Shown in pieces: positions 51,467-61,200 of a DNA stretch of 64,000 nucleotides; positions within the stretch are counted from its first letter, which is position 1; the number at the start of each line of letters is the position of its first letter. The notes below the pieces were generated by a model. It did not search any database and was not told where the DNA came from. It saw nothing but the letters and a program-made list of their open reading frames with translations. A program made the position numbers and the translations under genes. Origin of the DNA: Chitinophagaceae bacterium (GTDB lineage Bacteria > Bacteroidota > Bacteroidia > Chitinophagales > Chitinophagaceae); the NCBI GenBank assembly GCA_025360525.1, contig JANYCA010000043.1, positions 1 to 64,000 of the forward strand. The letters run 5' to 3'.

Positions 51467-52846
51467 TTAATCTTTTAAGAGGCTTTCTAACTCAACGATG
51501 CCGGACTTAGTTGTAGCTGATTTTTTGGTGGTATTAACTCCAATACAGTAGTAGTGAAAACCAAGTTGTGTCATTTCCGCATTATCGTAAATATTCCTTC
51601 CATCAAACACAGCAGGTGTATTCAATAATTTTTTAATAATCTTGAAATTGGGAAATTTAAACTCTGGCCATTCAGTCAATATCGCCACGCAATCTGCATC
51701 TATTAGTGTTTCATATTGATCTTCGCAATAGGCGATTGTGTTTCCAAAATAATGTTTGGCCTCTTTAATGGCTATGGGATCGTACGCCTTAACTTTGGCT
51801 CCGGCCTCCAGCAATTTTTTTACGATGATCAAAGAAGGTGCCTCACGCATGTCGTCCGTTTGTGGCTTAAAAGAAAGCCCCCACAAGGCAATGGTCTTAC
51901 CATCGATATTACCATCAAAAAATTGCATGATTTTATTGAAGAGTACAAACTTCTGGTCTTTGTTCACTTCTTCAACGGCCTTTAGTACCCGAAGTTCATA
52001 ATTGTATTCACCAGCCGTTTTTATCAGCGCCTGTACATCTTTTGGAAAACAGGATCCTCCATAGCCGATGCCGGGATAAATGAATTTATTTCCTATTCTA
52101 GAATCAGAACCAATCCCTTTTCTTACCAGGTTAATATCGGCTCCTACTATTTCGCATAAGTTAGCGATATCATTCATAAAACTGATCTTTGTAGCCAGCA
52201 TAGAATTGCCGGCATACTTGGTCATTTCAGCAGAAATAATATCCATGAAAATGATGGGATGACCATTTAATGTAAATGGCTTATATAAACTCTTCATTAG
52301 ATCTTTTGCTCTTGCACTTTCCAGCCCGATAACGATCCTGTCGGGTTTTAAAAAATCATCAATTGCAGCACCCTCTTTTAAAAACTCCGGGTTGGAAGCA
52401 ACGTCAAATTCAATGTCCACGTTTCTTTGGTTCAGCTCATCTTGTAAAGCGTTTTTCACTTTCTCAGAGGTACCTACCGGCACAGTACTTTTTGTAACTA
52501 CCAATAAATAATCGTTCATGTATTTGCCACAATCACGTGCTACTGAAAGCACATATTTCAAATCGGCGGAACCATCTTCATCAGGAGGCGTGCCTACTGC
52601 AATGAACAGCACTTCGCAATCGCTAATGGCCTCGGCAATATTGGTGGTAAAAATCAGGCGACCTTTTTTCATGTTACGATGCAACATTTCTTCCAGCCCC
52701 GGTTCAAAAATCGGAATGATGCCGTTATTAAGGTTATCGATCTTTTTTGTATCAATATCTACGCAAACCACATCAATACCAACTTCGGAAAAACATGCAC
52801 CTGTAACCAGGCCAACATATCCACTTCCAACAATTACAATTTTCAT
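51467..52846 (-). CDS. ugd: UDP-glucose 6-dehydrogenase
   Basis: A 459-residue enzyme: the NAD domain MKIVIVGSGYVGLVTGACFS, VGTPPDEDGSADLKYVLSV, the catalytic Lys/Asn region AEMTKYAGNSMLATKISFMN, and the catalytic cysteine in GIGYGGSCFPKDVQALI. The C-terminal UDP-binding domain has ALWGLSFKPQTDDMREAPSL. It makes UDP-glucuronate. It is the first gene of the minus-strand locus, so the main promoter should lie in 52847-52960. Confidence 0.95.
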   Translation of the reverse strand: MKIVIVGSGYVGLVTGACFSEVGIDVVCVDIDTKKIDNLNNGIIPIFEPGLEEMLHRNMKKGRLIFTTNIAEAISDCEVLFIAVGTPPDEDGSADLKYVLSVARDCGKYMNDYLLVVTKSTVPVGTSEKVKNALQDELNQRNVDIEFDVASNPEFLKEGAAIDDFLKPDRIVIGLESARAKDLMKSLYKPFTLNGHPIIFMDIISAEMTKYAGNSMLATKISFMNDIANLCEIVGADINLVRKGIGSDSRIGNKFIYPGIGYGGSCFPKDVQALIKTAGEYNYELRVLKAVEEVNKDQKFVLFNKIMQFFDGNIDGKTIALWGLSFKPQTDDMREAPSLIIVKKLLEAGAKVKAYDPIAIKEAKHYFGNTIAYCEDQYETLIDADCVAILTEWPEFKFPNFKIIKKLLNTPAVFDGRNIYDNAEMTQLGFHYYCIGVNTTKKSATTKSGIVELESLLKD

Positions 52847-53896
52847 AAAAGGATTATTTTATTTTTATTGAGTCTTAAAACTCGTTTCAAGATGATGCAG
52901 TTTGGTGCTAGCGGGCCGCTTTTTAAAAAATACATTTTTGCGGTTTTATAATACCATTTCCCTCTCCCTGCAAAATTTACTTCATCCTTCTTCCATTTTC
53001 TCAGTATCGCTATTTACTTTTTTTTATAATCAAAAGCCCCGTACTGAAAAGAATTAACAGCTGTTTTCGCATCTTCCTGTCCGTAAATAAACACTACATA
53101 TATATCCTTGTTAAAAGCATTTCATATTCGCACAGAAATTAAAGTTTTCATTAAATTGAAGTCTTGCTTCTTCACCATTTAATATTATCCATAACGACGG
53201 TTACTTCTCCATATTGTTATAAAGTCGAGTAAGTTTAATAGCAATTTCATTAGATCGTTGTAGTTATTTTTCTACAAAAATCTCTACCAGATTGATGTTT
53301 AACCCTTTTTGCATTGATTAATTTTTTTATATATATGGCCTTATAAAAATATCTGTGGCGATTCTATCGATATCTCATGACTATTCCGGTTTACAAAAAC
53401 AAACTATTGATCGGTAAATTTAAAATTGTTCAAAATTTTTACAAAGAAGCAACGCAGATCAATCTTATTTTGCAACCCTACGTTCGCTGCAAAAAAACTA
53501 TGAATCTTATGCCATGTACTTCTAAATAAATAATTTAAAGGAGTTAGGTGATCAGTATCGGGACGCAACGCTGAAAGTCACTCGTTTTCAATCCTGATAT
53601 TCTTGTGCCTGCAGGAAGTGGCTGGGTCATTACAAACCTATTCGGTATAGATAGACGAGGATGCTCGGCCCTATATTTTTTACAAATTATTGGATTAGTG
53701 TACAAAAACAACGTTGTGGTTAAGGTTGTTAATTAAGATGTAGAATTGTTGGTTGATGGTAAAGAAAAGCGCACTTTAAACTGATAATATCGTTCCTGGC
53801 TATTACTAGTGAAATGGAGCGTACCATCCTAATACGGCGCCAGCTCTAAGGATTAGCTATCGCCAATTAAAAAAAAGAGTTTATAATGGTAGAGTT
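52847..53896. other. 1-kb region upstream of the exopolysaccharide locus
   Basis: There is no intact gene. It must hold the promoter for ugd and the genes behind it. From 53000 to 53500 the sequence is AT-rich without clear dyads. A decayed coding relic is described at 53575-53784. I found no convincing TAnnTTTG/TTTG pair near ugd. Confidence 0.4.
53575..53784 (+). pseudogene. possible relic of a secreted surface protein
   Basis: A frame interrupted by one stop at 53734 reads VFNPDILVPAGSGWVITNLF (from 53584) and later DVELLVDGKEKRTLN. The 'PDxxVPAGxxWxIT' pattern occurs in repeat domains of large Bacteroidota cell-surface proteins. Just upstream another frame reads LGDQYRDATLKVTRFQS. No start is present. 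The family resemblance is short, so this is tentative. Confidence 0.25.
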
Positions 53897-53941
53897 CAAA
53901 ATAAATAAGCCCACTGCGAATCAGTGGGCTTATTTATTTTG
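53897..53941 (-). terminator. terminator downstream of tRNA-Pro
   Basis: A perfect 20-bp stem with 5-base loop: the GC core GCCCACTG (53909-53916), loop CGAAT, CAGTGGGC (53922-53929), flanked by AAATAAATAA and TTATTTATTT. It starts 5 bp after the tRNA 3' end. On the minus strand the T-rich arm supplies the U-tract. Confidence 0.85.
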
Positions 53942-53946
53942 AAAGG

Positions 53947-54020
53947 TCGGGATGACAAGATTCGAACTTGCGACCCCACGCCCCCCAGACGTGTGCGCTA
54001 CCGGGCTGCGCTACATCCCG
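53947..54020 (-). tRNA. tRNA-Pro (anticodon GGG)
   Basis: A 74-nt cloverleaf on the minus strand. The acceptor stem is CGGGATG/CATCCCG. The D arm is GCGC..GCGC. The anticodon stem CACGT/GCGTG has loop CTGGGGG, giving anticodon GGG after U33. The T arm contains TTCGAAT. The discriminator base is A. CCA is not encoded (CC then T on the minus strand). Confidence 0.95.
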
Positions 54021-54058
54021 AAAAAAAAACAACGATTAATTAGTATTTGAGAGGATGG

Positions 54059-54066
54059 CAAAAGTA
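54059..54066 (-). promoter_or_regulatory. candidate -7 box of tRNA-Pro
   Basis: On the minus strand TACTTTTG matches the Bacteroidota TAnnTTTG -7 consensus, 38 bp upstream of the tRNA 5' end. No good TTTG -33 element is found at the usual spacing. Confidence 0.4.
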
Positions 54067-54127
54067 ATAGAAATTTTCAATTATAAAAAGCATAAGATTA
54101 TGCTAACTTAGCGCAACTTTTTTATTC

Positions 54128-55396
54128 ATGAAGGTTTTACTTAAACAAGCCAGCATCGTATCTTCCGCCTCTCCTTTTAATGGTTTGCAAAAAGATATTT
54201 TGATAGATGAAGGTACCATCGTTTCTATCAAAGATTCCATTACCGAAACAGCCGATACCCTCGTTGAAATACCCGGTATGCATGTTAGCATTGGCTGGAT
54301 GGATGTATTTGCACATTTCTGCGACCCTGGTTTAGAACATCGGGAAACAATAGCATCTGGTGTGGCTGCGGCTGCGGCGGGCGGCTTTACAGATGTACTT
54401 TTAATACCCAATACCCAGCCGGTTGTTCACAACAAATCGCAGGTGCAATATCTTGTAAATAAATCATCCGCTTTACCGGTAAATGTGCATCCTATTGGCG
54501 CCGTTACCAGGGATGCAGCAGGTAAAGAACTGGCAGAGATGTATGACATGCGCCATGCCGGAGCAATTGCTTTTAGTGATGGCATTCATGCCATTCAAAA
54601 TAGTGGGTTGCTGGTGAAAGCACTTCAATACATCAAAGCGTTTGATGGTATTATCATTCAAATACCGGATGATAAAAGTATTGGCAGCAGTGGCCTGATA
54701 AATGAAGGCATCATATCTACCCAACTGGGCCTGCCAGGTAAACCGGCCATGGCAGAAGAATTGATTGTTGCCCGAGACATTAAACTGGCCAGCTATGCCA
54801 ACAGTAAATTGCATTTTACAGGTGTATCCACAGCAAAAAGTTTAGAATATATACAGCAAGCAAAACAACATGGCATCGATATTACCTGCTCGGTTACACC
54901 CTATCATTTGCTTTTTTGTGATGAAGATTTGCAGCAGTATGATACCAACCTGAAAGTGAATCCACCTGTAAGAACTTACAAAGACAGGGCTGCCTTGCTA
55001 GCCGCCCTACTGGATGGAACCATTGACTGTATTGCTTCTCATCATTTACCTCATCACATTGACAATAAAGAATGTGAGTTTGAATATGCAAAAAATGGTA
55101 TGATTGGTCTGGAGAGCCTGTTTGGTGGAGTTTCGTCATTATTGAATGGTGAATGGCCGCTGGAAAAACTGATTGATACTTTAAGTGTTGCACCCAGAAA
55201 AATATTTGGCCTGCCCATTCCTGCAATTAAAGAAGGAACAGTTGCATCCTTAACATTGTTCAATCCTTTGGAAGCGTATATTTTTGAGAGGAATATGATT
55301 CAATCCAAATCTACTAACTCTGCTTTTATCGGAAAAAAACTAAAAGGAAAAGTGATTGGTATCATTAATAAAAACCAACTGGTACTCAATAAATGA
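54128..55396 (+). CDS. dihydroorotase-family protein with altered active site
   Basis: A 422-residue amidohydrolase of the dihydroorotase type. The family block GWMDVFAHFCDPGLEHRETI (56-75) should contain D-x-H-x-H; here the first His is Phe61, His63 is kept, and the substrate Arg is Cys65. The later TDHAPH block reads SHHLPHH (304-310), with His305 in place of the catalytic Asp. Other conserved parts are AFSDG and VTPYHLLF. Two catalytic positions are lost, so it is probably not an active dihydroorotase by itself. It could be a structural partner of aspartate carbamoyltransferase or have a new role. It overlaps the DUF4199 gene by 4 bp. Confidence 0.85.
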   Translation: MKVLLKQASIVSSASPFNGLQKDILIDEGTIVSIKDSITETADTLVEIPGMHVSIGWMDVFAHFCDPGLEHRETIASGVAAAAAGGFTDVLLIPNTQPVVHNKSQVQYLVNKSSALPVNVHPIGAVTRDAAGKELAEMYDMRHAGAIAFSDGIHAIQNSGLLVKALQYIKAFDGIIIQIPDDKSIGSSGLINEGIISTQLGLPGKPAMAEELIVARDIKLASYANSKLHFTGVSTAKSLEYIQQAKQHGIDITCSVTPYHLLFCDEDLQQYDTNLKVNPPVRTYKDRAALLAALLDGTIDCIASHHLPHHIDNKECEFEYAKNGMIGLESLFGGVSSLLNGEWPLEKLIDTLSVAPRKIFGLPIPAIKEGTVASLTLFNPLEAYIFERNMIQSKSTNSAFIGKKLKGKVIGIINKNQLVLNK

Positions 55397-55905
55397 AAAC
55401 ATTAAAAGTTCAATACATCGGATTAATAACAGCCGCACTCATGATAGCTGTGTCGCTTATTGCTTTTTATCTATTACAGCTGCCTGTAGAAAGTAATTTC
55501 CAATGGGTGATTTACCTGATTTTTGTTGCAGGTATTGCATGGAGTTTACTATCGCTTTTTAAAAGTAATCTTGAAGCTAAGTCTTTCAAGGATTATTTTT
55601 CTGCCGGATTTAAAACTTTTGTAATTGTGGCTCTTTTAATGGCCTTATTTACCTACATCTTTTTTACGATAAATATAGATTTCAGAGATGCTAAAATTAT
55701 CGAGAATAACAAACTGCTATTGGCAGAGGGAAACCACCTGCCAAGAGAAATTGACGAAAATGCAAAACAATTAAAGAAACTGTTTATGCCGATGATGATA
55801 TCGTCCGCTATGTTCAGGTATTTAATTATTGGTGCATTGGTTTCAGTTATAGGAGCAGGTTTTTTGAGCGCAAAAAATAAAGAAAACGAAAAACGTTCAC
55901 ATTAA
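55393..55905 (+). CDS. DUF4199 membrane protein
   Basis: A 170-residue inner membrane protein with four hydrophobic segments (about 8-27, 37-54, 72-92 and 138-160). MKTLKVQYIGLITAALMIAV and QWVIYLIFVAGIAWSLLSLF, followed by the SFKDYFSAGFKTFVIVALLM region, match the Bacteroidota DUF4199 family of unknown function. It is commonly next to dihydroorotase-type and GT2 genes, as here. The start overlaps the previous stop (ATGA). Confidence 0.85.
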   Translation: MKTLKVQYIGLITAALMIAVSLIAFYLLQLPVESNFQWVIYLIFVAGIAWSLLSLFKSNLEAKSFKDYFSAGFKTFVIVALLMALFTYIFFTINIDFRDAKIIENNKLLLAEGNHLPREIDENAKQLKKLFMPMMISSAMFRYLIIGALVSVIGAGFLSAKNKENEKRSH

Positions 55906-55920
55906 ATTCTCCTTTGGGGG

Positions 55921-56874
55921 ATGGGGAAAAATATGGATATATCAATTGTAGTTCCTTTATATAATGAAGATGAAAGTCTCACCGAACTGGCTGCCTGGAT
56001 TGACCGGGTAATGCAGGCTAATAATTACAACTATGAAGTAATTATGGTAGATGATGGAAGTAACGATCATTCGTGGCAGGTGATTGAAGATTTGAGGAGT
56101 AAAAATGCCAATATCCGGGGTATTAAATTTCAAAGGAATTACGGTAAAAGTGCGGCATTGAATGAAGGCTTTAAAGCAGCAACGGGAGACGTGGTAATTA
56201 CCATGGATGCCGATATGCAAGACAGCCCGGATGAAATTCCTGAGTTAAGGAAAATGATTATTGAAGAAAGCTTTGATATGGTGAGTGGCTGGAAAAAGAA
56301 GCGGTACGATAATGCACTCACCAAAAATTTGCCCTCTAAATTATTTAATGCTACCGCAAGTAAAGTAAGTGGTATCAAGCTCCATGATTTTAATTGCGGA
56401 TTAAAAGCGTACAGAAATAAGTTAGTAAAAAGTATTGAAGTGTATGGCGAAATGCATCGCTACATTCCTTTGCTGGCCAAATGGGCGGGCTTTAAAAAAA
56501 TTGGCGAAAAAGTAGTGGAACATAGAGCCAGGAAATATGGCGTTACCAAATTTGGCTGGAGCCGGTTTATAAATGGCTTCCTTGATTTATTTTCTATCAT
56601 GTTTATGGGGAAGTTTGGCAAAAGGCCGATGCATATTTTTGGCTTGTGGGGAACCATCGTTTTCTTTGGCGGTATTTGCATTTGGATTTACCTGTTTGTT
56701 GAGAAATTTTTCTTTGATCAATTTAATATGACAGACAGGCCTTTGTTTTATGTTGGATTGATATCACTCGTAATAGGCATACAACTTTTTTTAGCTGGCT
56801 TTATCGGCGAACTGATTGCCAGAAACTCGGCAGATAAAAACTTTTATTTAATAGAGAAAAAGGTTGGCTTATAG
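55921..56874 (+). CDS. DPM1/ArnC-like membrane glycosyltransferase family 2
   Basis: A 317-residue GT2 with the GT-A core (ISIVVPLYNEDESLTELAAW, EVIMVDDGSNDHSWQVIEDL, VVITMDADMQDSPDEIPEL). The acceptor segment is HDFNCGLKAYRNKLVKSIEV, and two C-terminal TM helices (about 240-262 and 278-303) follow. Such enzymes move a sugar to a polyprenyl phosphate. A second start (MDISIVVPLY, ATG 55933) is equally possible. It follows the DUF4199 gene by 15 bp. Confidence 0.9.
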   Translation: MGKNMDISIVVPLYNEDESLTELAAWIDRVMQANNYNYEVIMVDDGSNDHSWQVIEDLRSKNANIRGIKFQRNYGKSAALNEGFKAATGDVVITMDADMQDSPDEIPELRKMIIEESFDMVSGWKKKRYDNALTKNLPSKLFNATASKVSGIKLHDFNCGLKAYRNKLVKSIEVYGEMHRYIPLLAKWAGFKKIGEKVVEHRARKYGVTKFGWSRFINGFLDLFSIMFMGKFGKRPMHIFGLWGTIVFFGGICIWIYLFVEKFFFDQFNMTDRPLFYVGLISLVIGIQLFLAGFIGELIARNSADKNFYLIEKKVGL

Positions 56875-56951
56875 CAAGCATCAGCTTATTTTCAGCCTTC
56901 GGGGTGGCGCAAATATCTTTTACGTTCATTTATAAACCTCCTTATCTAATA

Positions 56952-58100
56952 GTGTTAAATTCAATTGTTATTATTGGTCCTGCATATCCGCTAAGGGGAG
57001 GTCTTGCATCTTACGATGAGCGGCTTGCCAGGGAGTTTATGCAGCAAGGTAACCAAGTAATGATTTATACTTTTTCTCTTCAATATCCCGGCTTTTTATT
57101 CCCCGGCACTACCCAGTTTTCAACCGATGCTGCACCCAAAAATCTTTCAATTAAGGTTTGTATTAATTCAATTAATCCTTTAAACTGGTTAAGGATTGGC
57201 AACGAGTTAAAAAGGATGAAACCAGACCTGATTGTAGTAAGATACTGGTTACCATTTATGGGACCATGTCTTGGTACAATTTTACGTTTGGTAAAAAAAA
57301 ATAAACACACGAAGGTTGTTTGTATTGCAGACAATATTATACCCCATGAAAAAAGACCAGGCGACAAGCCTTTTACCCGATACTTTGTAAAACCTGTTGA
57401 TGCCTTTATTACCATGAGTGAAAAAGTGCTGAAAGATTTGCCGCTATTTGCACCCAATAAACCGGCCAAATTTATTCCTCACCCGCTGTATGATAATTTT
57501 GGTGAAGCGATTTCGAAACAAGAGGCAAGGGCAAAATTAGGCATTGGTTCAACTGAAAACATTTTGCTATTTTTTGGTTTTATTCGAAAATATAAAGGGT
57601 TAGATATTTTATTAGATGCAATTAAAATATTGAAGTCAGCCAATAATGCTGTTGCAGGAAACGGGGTAAAACTATTAATTGCCGGCGAATTTTATGAAGA
57701 TAGGAAAGCATATGATGAGCAAATAGAAAAACTGGACATTAAAGACTCCCTAATATTAAGAACCGATTTTATTCCCGACAGTGAAGTAAAATATTATTTG
57801 TGCGCCGCAGATGTGGTTGTTCAACCCTACAGAACTGCCACCCAGAGTGGCGTTACACCGCTTGCATATCACTTTAACAAACCGATGATAGTAACCAATG
57901 TGGGCGGGCTACCCGCCTTAGTTCCGGATAATAAAGTTGGGTTAATTGCCGAGCCCGATGCTGCATCCATTGCAGCAAAAATTGTTGAATATTTTCAAAA
58001 AGGCGAACAGCATTTTCTTCCTCATTTTTTAATTGAAAAGCAAAAATATAGCTGGTCTGTAATGACCAAGGCTATTTTAGATCTGGCTCAACTGCACTAA
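56952..58100 (+). CDS. glycosyltransferase family 4
   Basis: About 382 residues, GT-B fold. The N-terminal loop IVIIGPAYPLRGGLASYDER is typical of this GT4 group, and the C-terminal donor site is LYFFGFIRKYKGLDIL-like (ILLFFGFIRKYKGLDILLDA) with QPYRTATQSGVTPLAYHFNK. No ATG fits the front. GTG 56952 lies right before the first strand and is preferred; GTG 56904 would add 16 residues. It may share a transcript with the GT2 (gap 77 bp). Confidence 0.85.
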   Translation: MLNSIVIIGPAYPLRGGLASYDERLAREFMQQGNQVMIYTFSLQYPGFLFPGTTQFSTDAAPKNLSIKVCINSINPLNWLRIGNELKRMKPDLIVVRYWLPFMGPCLGTILRLVKKNKHTKVVCIADNIIPHEKRPGDKPFTRYFVKPVDAFITMSEKVLKDLPLFAPNKPAKFIPHPLYDNFGEAISKQEARAKLGIGSTENILLFFGFIRKYKGLDILLDAIKILKSANNAVAGNGVKLLIAGEFYEDRKAYDEQIEKLDIKDSLILRTDFIPDSEVKYYLCAADVVVQPYRTATQSGVTPLAYHFNKPMIVTNVGGLPALVPDNKVGLIAEPDAASIAAKIVEYFQKGEQHFLPHFLIEKQKYSWSVMTKAILDLAQLH

Positions 58101-58206
58101 TTTTCTTTCAATTAATCATCCGTTTTTCTCTCCCTTTTCATTCCTACGCTCATTAAAATATTTTGATTATAAAAGCCCGTTGGCTATTAAAAAATTCCAT
58201 TAACAA

Positions 58207-58238
58207 AAACGGAGTAAGAAATTAATCTTACTCCGTTT
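58207..58238. terminator. bidirectional terminator between GT4 and rpoC
   Basis: AAACGGAGTAAGA (58207-58219), loop AATTAA, TCTTACTCCGTTT (58226-58238) is a perfect 13-bp stem between convergent genes, 107 bp past the GT4 stop and 40 bp past the rpoC stop at 58278. Confidence 0.8.
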
Positions 58239-58277
58239 ACTATCATTTTTAAATCAGCCAATCAGCTAATTTATATT

Positions 58278-61200
58278 TTACTCTTCCTCATCAAAACTCA
58301 TTGCTTCTTTTGTTGTCATCAGCAATTCGTATTCTTCTTTGCTACCTACAATCATGTTTTCAAAGTCCCGTAATCCTGTACCGGCTGGTATTGGATGTCC
58401 GGTAATTACGTTTTCTTTCAATCCCATCATCAAATCCGTTTTACCTTGTATTGCTGCAGAGCTTAATACTTTGGTAGTTTCCTGAAACGATGCAGCAGAT
58501 ATCCAGCTTTGAGTACCCAATGATGCTTTGGTAATTCCCTGCAGCAATGGAGAAGAAGTGGCCGGCTTGGCATCCCGGTATTCAACCAGCTTTTTATCTA
58601 CCCTACGTAAGATAGAATTTTCTTCTCTTACCTCACGAATGGTAACTATCTGGCCAGTTTTAAACTTGGAACTTTCGCCAGATTCTGTGATAACTTTTTT
58701 GTCGTAGATATTATCATTCTCTGTATTAAAGTCTAATTTATCTTCTGTATCTCCTTCAAGGAATATAGTATCACCAGCATCTTCAATGCTAACTTTACGC
58801 ATCATTTGGCGGACAATTACTTCAACGTGCTTATCATTGATTCGCACACCTTGTAAACGATACACTTCCTGAATTTCATTTACTACATACTCCTGAACAG
58901 CAAATGGCCCTTTAATAGCTAAGATATTTGCAGGAGCAACCTGTCCATCACTTAAGGAAGCACCGGCTTTCACAAAGTCACCATCCTGTACTAAAATCTG
59001 GCGTGTTAATGGAACAAGATATTTTCTTACCACACCATCTTTAGCCTCCACAATAATTTCCCTGTTACCACGCTTAATGTTACCAAAAGCAACCACACCA
59101 TCAATTTCACAAACAACCGCAGGGTTACCTGGATTTCTTGCCTCAAACAATTCAGTTACACGAGGCAAACCACCTGTAATATCTTTCAGTTTACTTAATA
59201 CCCTCGGAATTTTTACCAGTACCTGTCCGCTTCTTACATTATCACCTTCTTCTAACACAATGTGACTACCTACTGGCAAATTATAAGATTTATGCTCTTT
59301 ACCCTCAATGATGATAGATGGTAATTTCGTTTTATCTTTTGTTTCAATTACCACTTTTTCCTTGTGACCGGTTTGTTCATCTGCTTCTTCTCTTACGGTA
59401 ACGCCTTCAATCACCGCTTCAAATTTCACCTTGCCAACAATCTCAGAAACGATAACATTATTGAACGGATCCCATGTACAGATCGTTTCACCTTTGGTTA
59501 CTTTCTGACCATCTTTTACATTCAATGTAGCACCATAAGGAACGTTATTGGTAATTAATAAACGGTCGTTCTTAACATCCATAATTCTAACCTCACCGGT
59601 ACGACCAATTACAACATTTATTTTTTTACCTTCTGCATCTTCAGTAGCAACTGTACGCAAACCATCAAATTGAATAGTTCCATCAAATCTTGCAGGCATT
59701 GTAGATTCTACAGAAGCAGAACCTGCCACACCACCCACGTGGAAAGTACGTAAGGTTAACTGTGTACCGGGCTCTCCAATACTTTGGGCAGCAATAATAC
59801 CAACTGCATCACCCTTTTGAGTAAGGTAACCTGTGGCAAGATTTTTACCATAACATTTAACACAAACACCCCGTTTACTTTCGCAGGTTAATACAGAACG
59901 TATTTCAACTGCTTCCATTCCACTCTCTTCAATTTTTTGTGCATCATCCTGTGAAATTTCTTCACCGGCTTTTACCAATAATTCTTCCGTTACCGGATGG
60001 AAAACATCGTGCAATGAAGTACGGCCTTCAATCCTGTCGGCAAGATTCTCAATAATATCTTCATTATCTTTTAAAGCAGAAGTAGCAATCCCACGAAGTG
60101 TACCGCAGTCTTCTTCATTAATTACAACATCCTGCGCCACATCCACCAAACGACGTGTTAAGTAACCTGCATCCGCTGTTTTCAACGCCGTATCCGCCAA
60201 ACCTTTACGGGCACCATGCGTTGAGATAAAGTATTCCAATACATTCAATCCGTCTTTAAAGTTGGAAAGAATTGGATTCTCAATAATCTCACTGCCGGAT
60301 GAACCTGATTTACGTGGTTTAGCCATCAAACCCCTAATACCTGCCAACTGCTTAATCTGTTGTTTGCTACCCCTCGCTCCCGAGTCAAGCATCATATAAA
60401 CCGAGTTAAAACCTTGTTTATCTGCGGCCAATTCTTTAATCAATGTTTCAGTAATTCTTGTATCCACACGACTCCAGATATCTACTGTTTGATTGTAACG
60501 CTCGTTATTGGTAATTAAACCCATATTGTAGTTACCCCAAACTTCATCCACCTCCACAGTTGCATTATCAATTAACTGTTGCTTAATATCCGGTATAATT
60601 AAATCATTGATGTTAAATGATAATCCACCACGGAATGCCATGCGGTATCCCAATGTTTTGATATCATCCAAAAATTTAGCAGTGATAGGGACGTTTGTCC
60701 ATTTAATAATATCACCAATAATTTCACGCAAAGATTTTTTAGTTAACAACGCATTGATAAAACCAACCGTTTTAGGAACGTGCTGGTTAAATATTACACG
60801 GCCAACTGTAGTCTCAATTAATTTATACGTTAAGGTGCCATCATCATTCCGGAAATTTGCTCTAACCCTGATGTGGGCATGCAGATCAACCTGTTTTTCG
60901 TTGTAAGCGATAATAACTTCGTCAGCAGAATAAAATGCCTTTCCTTCACCTTTCACTTTTTCCGTTTCAGTCGATTTTTTTCCTTTGGTAATGTAGTACA
61001 ATCCCAATACCATGTCCTGAGAAGGTAAGGTAATTGGTGTACCATTCTGAGGGTTTAAAATGTTATGAGAAGATAGCATCAACAACTGGGCTTCAAGGAT
61101 AGCTGCGTTGCTTAAAGGCACGTGAACAGCCATCTGATCACCATCAAAATCCGCATTGAACGCTGTTGTTACCAACGGGTGCAACTGGATAGCTTTACCT

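Noticed and set aside
53897..53941. Phage attachment site next to tRNA-Pro
   Set aside because: The dyad is a terminator. No integrase gene and no duplicated tRNA 3' end were found in the window.
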